DNA from: an uncultured Verrucomicrobiota bacterium
GTDB lineage: Bacteria; Verrucomicrobiota; Verrucomicrobiia; Methylacidiphilales; Verrucolacustridaceae
Assembly: GCA_903905395.1 (NCBI GenBank)
Contig: CAIVGD010000065.1
Coordinates: forward strand, 1-9,666
Direction: 5' to 3'
Length of the DNA: 9,666 bases
The position numbers were made by a program, and so were the translations under genes. Numbering within the stretch: position 1 is the first letter of the stretch; each line of letters begins with the position of its first letter. Below are positions 1 to 8,100 of this stretch, piece by piece. The notes below the pieces were generated by a model. The model saw only the letters and a list, made by a program, of their open reading frames with translations. It did not search any database and had not been told where the DNA came from.

Positions 1-1
1 C

Positions 2-694
2 AACAGCATCACTTCGGCAAATTCTGCCGGAACTTGGACGTCTGCGAACTCATTCAATATGTACCAACGCTGGGCCAATGGTCTTTCCTCTGGAGAAGGT
101 CTCGCCTCCTTCAACATCTTCCTTTATTCCAACTATGCCAATGCCTCCAGTTGGGGCCAGCAACTCAAACTCAATCCGTCCAATAACCCCTCTGTTCTTT
201 CCGCCACCGCGGGTGCGGGATGGAACTACAACGTGGTGGCCATGGATCAGAACAACGCGGGTCTTACTCCTGGTCCGGCGGCGTATGGTTATTCCATCCA
301 ATGGTACACCACGGACGAAAATGCCAGAATTAACTCCGCTTCGGATTTGTCGGGATTTTCCTTCACCGCTCCTGTCGAGCTTTTTGATTCGAATACCAAC
401 TCAACCTGGGCCGTGGAAGACGGGGCGAGTTACGCCGTGTGGTTCGGCACTCAAAACCGACCGGGCGACGTGCTCTTCACCCCCCCAGAAAATTTTATTC
501 AGCCGATCAAGTTCGACAACAACTGGGATGGTGGCGTTGCAGGAGACACCTTCGCCTCCGGAGACAACTCCGTCTGGAACGGTACGATGATGCTAAACGC
601 CACGGTTATCCCCGAACCCTCCATCGGTTCCCTAGTCCTTGTCTCACTCGGTATCGGAACATTGCTCCGCCGCCGTCGCACTCCCTCGTCTTAA
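2..694 (+). CDS. PEP-CTERM sorting-domain protein, 5'-truncated by window edge
   Basis: The reading frame is already open at base 2 and has no stop before the TAA at 692-694, so the start lies outside the window. The ATG at 59 is probably internal, since about 19 in-frame codons precede it. The visible 230 residues are rich in Asn, Ser, Gly and Trp and look beta-rich and extracellular. The C-terminus is a textbook PEP-CTERM signal: Pro-Glu-Pro encoded at 611-619, a hydrophobic stretch (SLVLVSLGIGTLL), then four Arg at 668-679 and a five-residue tail. In characterised families this signal directs exported proteins to an exosortase, which cuts near PEP; such proteins are often linked to exopolysaccharide or surface matrix. 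No enzymatic domain is recognised in the visible part, so the function is unknown. The gene converges on the GH57 pair. Confidence is high for the sorting signal and low for anything more. Confidence 0.9.
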   Translation, partial: NSITSANSAGTWTSANSFNMYQRWANGLSSGEGLASFNIFLYSNYANASSWGQQLKLNPSNNPSVLSATAGAGWNYNVVAMDQNNAGLTPGPAAYGYSIQWYTTDENARINSASDLSGFSFTAPVELFDSNTNSTWAVEDGASYAVWFGTQNRPGDVLFTPPENFIQPIKFDNNWDGGVAGDTFASGDNSVWNGTMMLNATVIPEPSIGSLVLVSLGIGTLLRRRRTPSS

Positions 695-714
695 CCTCCC
701 CTCTGACTTCAACT
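695..714 (+). repeat. 20-bp direct repeat, copy 1
   Basis: The sequence cctcccctctgacttcaact starts directly after the PEP-CTERM stop codon and recurs exactly at 873-892. Twenty identical bases twice within 200 bp of non-coding DNA is not expected by chance. Confidence 0.75.
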
Positions 715-733
715 CCCTCGCCCCGCAATGGCC

Positions 734-770
734 CTTCGTAGCTCTGTCCCGTAAAACGGGACGAGCGAAG
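734..770. terminator. long intergenic hairpin, possible bidirectional terminator or REP-like element
   Basis: The core is a perfect 7-bp stem, GTCCCGT (746-752) with ACGGGAC (756-762), closed by an AAA loop. It is extended outward by GCTC (741-744) with GAGC (763-766) across one bulged T, then by CTTC (734-737) with GAAG (767-770) across a three-base bulge. It lies between two convergent genes, where a shared terminator is expected. There is no U-tract on either strand, so it is not a classical intrinsic terminator. A dispersed REP-like repeat is the main alternative. Confidence 0.5.
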
Positions 771-779
771 TAGGGTCAG

Positions 780-798
780 CTTAAACTCGCGGTCCTCC
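780..798 (+). repeat. 19-bp direct repeat, copy 1
   Basis: The sequence cttaaactcgcggtcctcc recurs exactly at 903-921. This copy also forms the left part of a small potential stem, GCGG (789-792) with CCGC (797-800). Confidence 0.7.
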
Positions 799-872
799 GC
801 GTCGACCTTCGCACCCCTTTAAAATCAAAAATTAAGAATTAAGAATCCAAAATCATCTCGCGGCGTCCGCCG

Positions 873-892
873 CCTCCCCTCTGACTTCAACT
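873..892 (+). repeat. 20-bp direct repeat, copy 2
   Basis: Exact second copy of the 20-mer at 695-714. It lies 35 bp before the end of the convergent GH57 gene and is followed closely by the second copy of the 19-mer repeat, in a stretch of short TTAAACT/TTAATCT-type near repeats. Confidence 0.75.
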
Positions 893-902
893 TAAACTTA
901 AT

Positions 903-921
903 CTTAAACTCGCGGTCCTCC
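903..921 (+). repeat. 19-bp direct repeat, copy 2
   Basis: Exact second copy of the 19-mer at 780-798. It ends seven bases before the GH57 stop codon (928-930 on the minus strand). Together with the 20-mer pair it gives the gap a partly duplicated structure. Confidence 0.7.
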
Positions 922-927
922 CCCTCC

Positions 928-1275
928 CTACGGCACCAGACTCACCCGGACAAAGTAAGCAGTGGCATCGGCAGGAACCGATACGCTCGTAGAGCTCGTA
1001 GTTCCGCTGGCGGTGATGACCGATCCCGTATCCGCCCAGGATCCACTGCTGAGGGAAGCTCGAGTCTGGATTTGATAGCTTTTCTCAGATACCGAGACCC
1101 ATGAAACAGTCAGGGTGTTGCCGCTCCGGGTGATTTCACCAACCTTAAACGTGGAGGTCGCACTCGTGGGATCCGTGCCCAGGGCATATTCCTGCAAGTT
1201 CGTGAAACCGTCCCCGTCCGAATCCGTGCTCGCGGAAACTCCCGTGGTCGAACCAAAGTATTGGATCCACCAACT
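928..1275 (-). repeat. 348-bp direct repeat, copy 1 (shared C-terminal module)
   Basis: This encodes the last 115 residues of the downstream GH57 protein, from SWWIQYFG to SLVP and the TAG stop. It aligns without gaps to 4792-5139, with about 27 base differences by hand count (about 92% identity) and about six residue differences. The longest identical run is 53 bp (1124-1176 matching 4988-5040). Similarity stops at the stop codon: the sequences downstream of the two genes are unrelated. Confidence 0.9.
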
Positions 1276-4200
1276 GTTCGGCAGGCCGTCGGTCGTGGTG
1301 TTGAGAGTGATCACGGGTGAATCCATAGTCGTGCTGATGGTCGTGCTCTGGGGAGAGGTCAGGACCATTTCCCCAAGATAAAAGTTATAATCGGTGTCCG
1401 GTCCGGAGTTGTTATTGCTCGCCACCAACTTGGAAATCTCCCCACCCGAAGCCAGAGTGTTGGTCACAACATTCGTCCCCACCGTCAACCGGTACGTGTT
1501 GCTAGCCGTGAGCTCGAACTGCATAAGGAGGCCACCCGAAGTGTACGGAATTCCGGAGATCCGCCCCGCCGTGGCATCGCTGATCCGATAGTTGGTTTCT
1601 CCTCCGATAAAGGAAAAAGCAAAGCGATTCGTATTGCCGGAATCTGCCAAAGCCACCCCGACCGAACTGCCTGAGTTAATCCAGTTATTGTCAAAGCGGA
1701 GGGTGAGCACGCTGCCCGTGGACATTGAGGTGTTGAAATTTCTGATCGCTGAGATGGTCCCTCCGCTGTTCGCCCAGAGGCCGAAGCCGTTGCTGGCCCC
1801 CACGTTCATGTTCGTATGGGAGGCACCCGCCAGAAAAGAGCCCGCGCTACCGGTGGAAACAAAGGACCAAGGCCCGAATCCGCTTCCCCCATTCAAGCCG
1901 TTGCCCCAACCCGAGGAATAAGCCGAACTCATCGCAGAATCAGCCCCGTTCGTCATGGTCCCCGAATTGCTCTGATAACTGCCCGTAAATCTGATGGTGT
2001 TGGATCCCGAGCTGAGTGGAATGCTCGCACTCCAAGCCCAGCCGGAGGAGTTTGTCTGGCCTGTGAAAGAAATCACCCCTCCCTGCCCGCTGGAGATATT
2101 AGTCCAGCCCAAACCGTTGGTCAGACCCAATCCAGCCTGTCCCTGATAAAGAAACACGCTGGAGTTGGTTTGGGACGGACCGGTCGGAGAAGTAATCCGC
2201 AGGCCATGAGTCTCGACGGGAGAGAAAAAGGTGGTGCCTTGAAAAATATCCGACAAACCGGACGAGCCAGCCGTGTTGGTGGCCAATACACGATAGGAAT
2301 AGCTCGTCTCGGGATTCAATCCGGTGTCCAAAAGTTGACTGGTCGATGACGTTCCGATTTCAACATCGTTGCGATAAATCGTGTAGCCGGTCGCCCGTGG
2401 AGCATCCTCCCAGTCCAGCGAGAGGGAGACGTGCGAAAGTGCGACGACCGAAGGATTCAGAGGCCGATCCGGAGGTTCGGTGGTGGAGGACGTAGTGACA
2501 CTCGTATTCCAATTCGAGCCACTGTTGTTATCCCAAGCGAGATTGGACGTGGCTTCAGGATTTGCGGTGAAAACGATGTTCAGCGCGGTCGTTCCAACGG
2601 TCGGCGTGTAGGTGTATTCCCAAACCCCATTGACCAAAGTCATGGCTGGTCGTGGCGTGACGCGAGTAAGCCAGCCGTTTTGGCCGACGTGAAGATAAAC
2701 TGGCGAGGCACTGCTTAAGCCACGTCCTACGGGATTGTATTTGATTTTGACGGGGGAGCCGGCGACGGGATTCACCGGGTCGAGAGTAACGCCATTACCG
2801 AGGGATCCTCCGCCTCCCCCGCCGCCACCGGTATTGTCCCCTACCCAGACATGCTTGATGTCGCTACGCGAAACATTGCCTTTGGTGTCGGTGGCTTCGA
2901 CAAAGTAATCGATGAGGACATTGTTCTGTCCGGAGACCATGCCCTGATAACGCATAGCTCGGCAGGCGGGAGTCGGAACTTTCGGACCCTGGACGGTGGG
3001 GTACCAGTCGGCAGTCATGGTCGCGATGCTCCACGCCGATGTCTTCGCGGAATTGTAGGCGTAGAGCTCGTTATCGTATTCGTTGAGCGGGTTGATGCCG
3101 TCGTTGTCGGTGCGCCAGTAGAGCTTCACCGAGCCCGAGGGAATGCCGCTGACATCGTCCGCGAAAGTGGAAACTGTGAAATCGGAGGATTGCAGAGCCG
3201 TTTCGTTGAAACTCTTGCCTCCCGGATTGTAGATGTCGCGCTGGGGGGGCCAGATCGTGGGACCTACGGTGTCGGTGCCGGTGTGGCGCGCGATGACCTT
3301 GTTCGCCTCTGCCACCGCAAAATTACAGCCGCGGGTCGCGTTCCCATCCCAGGGGTTGGCACGATCGAAATCCCAATACCAGTAGCAGGAAGTTTCTGCC
3401 TGAAGAAAGAAGTGCCAGGCCTTGGCGGTATCGGGGCCGATGCCCCAGCGCACATCGTTCATGGAATAACTATTTTCAAGACTGTCCGCCGTGATCACCC
3501 TGTTCGCCGCAGCCACCAGCACAGACCAAGACCACAGGTCGGGATGCTCGCCGTTCACGGCGTTATTCTCCCGCCATTTGTCGAAATACGGCGTGCCGCC
3601 GTCGATGCCGACCCAGGATCCCGGTTCAACCTGGATGATGTCGTTGGTGGGAACGGGATAAAGATCCAGATAATCCTGCACGGAGGTATGCTCGAAATCG
3701 GGATTCGTGCGCACCATATTTAGAAAATTGCCATGCTGGCCGTTGTAGGCGTCCGCATTGAGCATGCCGTAGTTATCGCCGTCACTGTGGCAAAGGATGA
3801 GCATGGGGTGCGCGGCATTATTGTTAACCGACACTTTGTCGCCCCAGACGTTTTGCGGTTTGAAGGCACCATAGCCACCGCGCCCGTTTTCGTTGCCCTC
3901 GTAGCGGGCACCGGGGACGGCGACGATGCGCTGTACAACGGGATGAGCTGGGTCGCTGTTGGGATCCACATATTGCACTCGATGCGGTTGGTATCCCCAA
4001 GGGGCGGAAACTTTGGTGGGCGCCCAGACGTTGTTGAGTTGAACCCACTGACTGCCGATTGAAGCGGGGTCGGGGTTGATCTGGTCGGACTTGTTCGGAC
4101 GGATGCTCGCGGCGGGGGCCCACGGGTAGTTCTGGCAGGCCCGGTCGAAATGGCCGTTATCCACGATGACCCATTCGAGTCCCTCGGCGACGAGGGCGGG

Positions 4201-4752
4201 GATCATGTTCACGTCGAAGGCACACTCGGGCGGCCAGAAGCCCTTCGAGTAGTTCCCCCCGGAGGCCCAGTTGTCAAAGTAGGCTTCCTTGTGCAGGCGG
4301 ATCTGCATGCGCATGGATTCCTTCGTGGTGAGCGGCATGAGCGAGTGGTGGTAGGCGATGCCCACCGTATCGAGGCGCGGGTTGTTCAACGAAGTGCGCA
4401 GGGTGTTGCGCGCATAGCGGTAGTGATCGCGCCAGCCGGTGTCGTAGAGGTTGTTCATGTTCTCCATGAGTGAACCGGAAAAACTAACCTGCACCCCGGC
4501 GTGAGGGATATCAGTACCCTGCTGGACGGCGTTCTTCGGCCACTCCCCGTAACTGCCAAGGCGCGCGTCGTGGACTCCGCGGATGCTGAAGTTAAAAAGC
4601 CCGGAGCTGTCGGTGACATTCGCCGATTCGTAGGGATAATAAATAGGCTGATGCATGTGCCAGAGATAGGTCACATGAAAGGCATTTTGCGCGAGGACTG
4701 GAGAAGCTAGGGAAAGAAGCGCGATCGCGGGCGAGAGGAGTTGTTTTATCAC
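928..4752 (-). CDS. secreted multidomain glycoside hydrolase family 57 protein (downstream paralogue)
   Basis: A 1274-residue exported enzyme, predicted to act on alpha-glucans. Residues 1-21 form a signal peptide (cut after VLA). The GH57 barrel spans about 22-490. Visible family motifs are WHMHQP (31-36), YHHSL (134-138), GFWPPECAF (171-179) with presumed nucleophile Glu176, and HSDGDN (322-327) with presumed acid Asp324. Then come an Ig-like region (about 500-640), eight Gly (642-649), a CBM25-like starch-binding domain (about 654-752, ending in WDNNSGSNWN), fibronectin type III (about 763-842), a beta-rich lectin-like region (about 848-1135), a calcium-type loop DSDGDG (1177-1182) and a C-terminal beta domain. 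The start is GTG at 4750-4752; no ATG or alternative start lies between it and the upstream stop. No clear Shine-Dalgarno precedes it, so coupling to the upstream paralogue 39 bp away is likely. GH57 includes alpha-amylases, amylopullulanases, glucanotransferases and branching enzymes; exact activity cannot be read. Confidence 0.93.
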   Translation of the reverse strand: MIKQLLSPAIALLSLASPVLAQNAFHVTYLWHMHQPIYYPYESANVTDSSGLFNFSIRGVHDARLGSYGEWPKNAVQQGTDIPHAGVQVSFSGSLMENMNNLYDTGWRDHYRYARNTLRTSLNNPRLDTVGIAYHHSLMPLTTKESMRMQIRLHKEAYFDNWASGGNYSKGFWPPECAFDVNMIPALVAEGLEWVIVDNGHFDRACQNYPWAPAASIRPNKSDQINPDPASIGSQWVQLNNVWAPTKVSAPWGYQPHRVQYVDPNSDPAHPVVQRIVAVPGARYEGNENGRGGYGAFKPQNVWGDKVSVNNNAAHPMLILCHSDGDNYGMLNADAYNGQHGNFLNMVRTNPDFEHTSVQDYLDLYPVPTNDIIQVEPGSWVGIDGGTPYFDKWRENNAVNGEHPDLWSWSVLVAAANRVITADSLENSYSMNDVRWGIGPDTAKAWHFFLQAETSCYWYWDFDRANPWDGNATRGCNFAVAEANKVIARHTGTDTVGPTIWPPQRDIYNPGGKSFNETALQSSDFTVSTFADDVSGIPSGSVKLYWRTDNDGINPLNEYDNELYAYNSAKTSAWSIATMTADWYPTVQGPKVPTPACRAMRYQGMVSGQNNVLIDYFVEATDTKGNVSRSDIKHVWVGDNTGGGGGGGGSLGNGVTLDPVNPVAGSPVKIKYNPVGRGLSSASPVYLHVGQNGWLTRVTPRPAMTLVNGVWEYTYTPTVGTTALNIVFTANPEATSNLAWDNNSGSNWNTSVTTSSTTEPPDRPLNPSVVALSHVSLSLDWEDAPRATGYTIYRNDVEIGTSSTSQLLDTGLNPETSYSYRVLATNTAGSSGLSDIFQGTTFFSPVETHGLRITSPTGPSQTNSSVFLYQGQAGLGLTNGLGWTNISSGQGGVISFTGQTNSSGWAWSASIPLSSGSNTIRFTGSYQSNSGTMTNGADSAMSSAYSSGWGNGLNGGSGFGPWSFVSTGSAGSFLAGASHTNMNVGASNGFGLWANSGGTISAIRNFNTSMSTGSVLTLRFDNNWINSGSSVGVALADSGNTNRFAFSFIGGETNYRISDATAGRISGIPYTSGGLLMQFELTASNTYRLTVGTNVVTNTLASGGEISKLVASNNNSGPDTDYNFYLGEMVLTSPQSTTISTTMDSPVITLNTTTDGLPNSWWIQYFGSTTGVSASTDSDGDGFTNLQEYALGTDPTSATSTFKVGEITRSGNTLTVSWVSVSEKSYQIQTRASLSSGSWADTGSVITASGTTSSTSVSVPADATAYFVRVSLVP

Positions 4753-4791
4753 GAAAGAAAATCGGGCAGCGGGGCAGAACTTTAAAAACTC

Positions 4792-5139
4792 CTACGGCAC
4801 CAAACTCACTCGGACAAAGTAAGCAGTCGCATCGGCAGGAACCGAGACGCTCGTCGAGGTCGTCGTTCCGCCGGCAGTGATGACGAATCCAGTATCCGCC
4901 CAGGATCCACTGCTCAGGGAAGCCCGAGTCTGGATTTGATAGCTTTTTCCAGATACCGAAACCCAGGAAACAGTCAAGGTGTTGCCACTCCGGGTGATTT
5001 CACCAACCTTAAACGTGGAGGTCGCACTCGTGGGATCCGTCCCCAGAGCATATTCCTGCAAGTTCGTGAAACCATCCCCGTCCGAATCCGTGTCCGAGGA
5101 AACTCCCGTGGTCGAACCAAAGTATTGGATCCACCAGCT
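4792..5139 (-). repeat. 348-bp direct repeat, copy 2 (shared C-terminal module)
   Basis: Second copy of the C-terminal module, encoding residues 1249-1363 of the upstream GH57 protein. It contains the calcium-type loop followed by a roughly 75-residue beta domain with the pattern YQIQTRASL...SW...ITA...AYFVRV. The rest of the two genes is much less alike, most clearly in the catalytic part, so this segment is either under strong constraint or was homogenised by gene conversion. Confidence 0.9.
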
Positions 5140-8100
5140 GTCCGGAATTCCTTGGGTTATGGGATTATAAAAAACCACGGGAGATTCGAGCTGCGTCACC
5201 GCCGCGGATTGGATTTCCGAGTAGGTCATATCCCCCACATAGAGATTATAGGGGGTGTCCGGTCCGGAATTGTTGTTGCTGACCACCAGTTGAGTTATGG
5301 ATCCGCTACCCCCCAGGTTGCCGGTGATCTGGTTGGTCCCCGCCGTGAACCGATAGCTATTGCTTCCGGTTAGTTCAAAATTCAAAAGCCAGCCATCGCC
5401 GGAATAAGGCACGGCCGTGACGACCCCGTTGGTGGCATCATCGATCCGATAATTGCTTTCTCCACCGATGAAATAAAAGGAGAAGCGGTTGCTTCCGGAA
5501 GAGTTAGCCAAAGCCATCCCGACCCGGCTCCCGTTATTGATCCAGTTGTTGTCCAAACGAAGGGAGAAGCTCTCCCCGGTTTTCATCGCGGCCGGAAGAT
5601 TCCGTGAGGCCTGAGCCACCCCGTTGGAACTGGCATATAGGCCGAACCCGTTGGAGGAGTTTACATTCATATTCGGGGCATTGGTGCCGGCGAGAAAGAA
5701 TCCGGCATTGGCGGTATTGCTGAAGCCCCATGAACCGAACCCCGATCCACCCGAGGATCCGTTAGTCCATCCAGCGACATAACTGCTGTTGCTGGCACTG
5801 TCCTGACGGATCAAGGCGGGGGGTTGATAGCTCGCAGAGAAGATGATGCGGTTGGATCCTTGGCCCAGAGCGATGGAATTACTCCAAGCCCATCCCGAAG
5901 AGTTGGTCAGCCCGGTGAAGGAGATGGAACCGGTCTGACCATTGAGCGAATTGCTCCAGTGGAGTCCATTGGTCAAACCCAGCCCTGACTGTCCGCTGCA
6001 GACAAGAGTTCCTTGGGGGGTGAGAAATGACGACCCGGGATTGACCAGCCTCAGGGAGTAGTTCGAAAGTGCGGCAAAATACGTTGTGGCGGAAACCGGC
6101 AGACAGGGGGCGGAGCTTCCGGCGGCATTCGCTGCCGTGAGCGTATATTGGTAGGTCGTATCCGGCAGACAGGTGCCGTCCAGATAACTTGTTCCCGCGG
6201 AAGACGAGATCAGGTTGCCATCGCGATACAGCATATAACCGGAGGCCGTGACCATCGAATCCCAGCTCAAAGAAACGGTATTGGTTGCAATTCCCTGTGC
6301 CGTCAAACCGGTCGGCACGGCCGGCGGATTGGTGGGCGTTGTGGCGCTTGTGACTGAAAAATTCCAATTCGGCCCCCCATTGCTGTCCCAAGTTCCTGCG
6401 GTGTTGTTGAAGCAAGTGGCGATCGTCGTGGCATTTGTCGGCACGGTGTATGTGTATTTCCAAACGGAAATGTCCTTGGTCATGGCGACTCCCGGCACAG
6501 TCGTCCAGTTACTCCCGTTGTATCCGTAATGGATGTTGACGGAGGTAGCCGAAGCCAGATTCCGCCCAGTCGGATCGTAAGTGATGGTTACTGATTGACC
6601 CGCAACCGGAGGCTCCGGGCTGGCTGTTACGGGGCCGATGGTCGGGCCACCTCCGCCGCCACCTCCGGCGTCATCCGCGACGAAAACGTGCTGAATATCG
6701 CTCTTGCTGACATTGCCCCGGGCATCGGTTGCCTCGATGTAATAATCGAAGAGATTGTTCCGGAAGTTGGGAAAACTGCTGTTGTCGATCCGGGCAAAGT
6801 AATAGTCCGCCACCACCGGAGAGACCGCTTGGCTGAAATATTTGATCTGCGAATTGTTGGCCGCCGCAGTCAGGGTTGCCGCGGTGGAGGGCAGGATCCT
6901 CTTCGTCATGGATATCGAAACCCAGCTTCCCACCTCGGAGGTATTCAACCCAAGCGCGGCGGGGTCGTACACTTCGTTCACATTGCTGGCCATGGAATTC
7001 ACCCCGTCGTTGTCCTTCCGGATTTTCAGAACAATGTTCGTGATCCCGGAAACGTCATACGCATGGGTCCAGACGTAGAATTCCGAATTCATTTTTTTCA
7101 GGGCACTGGTGTTTCCTCCGGGGATCGAATTGATCCAGCCGAATGTGTATCCGCCCGGATTATACGGAAACCGCTGGGGTTTGAAGACCGTGGGAGGTGT
7201 GTGGTCGATGGTCGCTTTGCGGGCGTTCACATAGGTCTCCAGAAGCTCATAGGCCCTCCGAGTCGCCAAGGAGGATTTGATTTCATCGTCGTTGCCCAAT
7301 CCACCGTAATAGTTGAAGCCCGAATCCAGCCCCGCGAGGTAGATATGCCAGGCCCTCTCCGCCAGATTCGGACTGTTGTAGCTTCGGCTGTTCAGGTTGT
7401 CGTAGGGATCCTGGATCTTCCAAGCCTGAACGGATCCTCCTTCGCTGATGATCATCTGCTCGGCGGTCTGACACCAGTTGGCCCCTGCAATCACCGGAGC
7501 CCAACTATAAAACTTGGTCGCAAACCCGGGGGTCTCGATGTCGATCTGGGTGTTGTACACCCGGTTGGTCGCTGTGGAGTTGGCCACCGGCGGCTCCACC
7601 CATTTGAGAAAGTTTGGCGACCCGTAATCGCTTTCCGGAAAAATCCATGCTCCGTCCTCAATATGAACAGTGTCCGCCGCCCCTCCGTATTGGTTGACGA
7701 AATCCTGGATGGCGACTCCGGGATAGGTCCCGTTGTTCATCATACTCGGCGCATCCCCGTCCCACGAAGAAGATCCTCCTCCCCACGCATTATCCCCGTC
7801 CGTGGCGGGCATCACCAGACAAGGCCGGCTGGCATCGTTGGCGTACGGAGCCACATTGCTGTCGACGAACCCCTTTTGCCAACCCGAGTAACCGGCCTTG
7901 TAACTCTGGATGTCATCCGACGGCACCATCACGAGGGTTTTCGCCGCCCCTGTTTCCGGATTCACATATTTGGACTTATGCAGTTGGTAGGCATAGGGCG
8001 CGTGGTTCCAAGCCGTCTCCCCGACATTTCCCGTGCCAAACCACCAGGCTCCGCCACTCACGCTGCCCAATTGGTCCGCCTGATTGGGCGGGCTGGAAAA

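Larger units (their letters stand above)
695..927. other. convergent intergenic region with hairpin and short repeats
   Basis: This 233-bp gap separates the stops of two convergent genes. It contains no convincing ORF. It holds a 37-bp imperfect hairpin (734-770), two copies of a 20-mer, two copies of a 19-mer and an AT-rich block (about 821-854) with a 7-bp tandem repeat, ATTAAGA twice plus AT (831-846). Neither gene end shows a hairpin followed directly by a T-run, so termination probably relies on the 734-770 hairpin or on Rho. The repeat-dense composition resembles the dispersed intergenic repeats seen in many bacterial genomes, but that comparison is inference. Confidence 0.7.

Noticed and set aside
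78..590. 170-codon open frame on the + strand
   Set aside because: Out-of-frame shadow of the PEP-CTERM gene, Pro/Arg/Thr-rich with no features; the PEP-CTERM frame carries the clear sorting signal.
695..921. CRISPR array
   Set aside because: There are only two copies of each repeat, with unequal spacing and no cas gene.
2851..3723. 290-codon open frame on the + strand
   Set aside because: Antisense to the second GH57 gene's catalytic and Ig-like part; composition is that of a reverse-frame shadow and no family is recognisable.
4753..4791. frameshift or premature stop splitting one gene into two
   Set aside because: Each protein has its own signal peptide, full GH57 domain and complete C-terminal module, so these are two whole genes in tandem.
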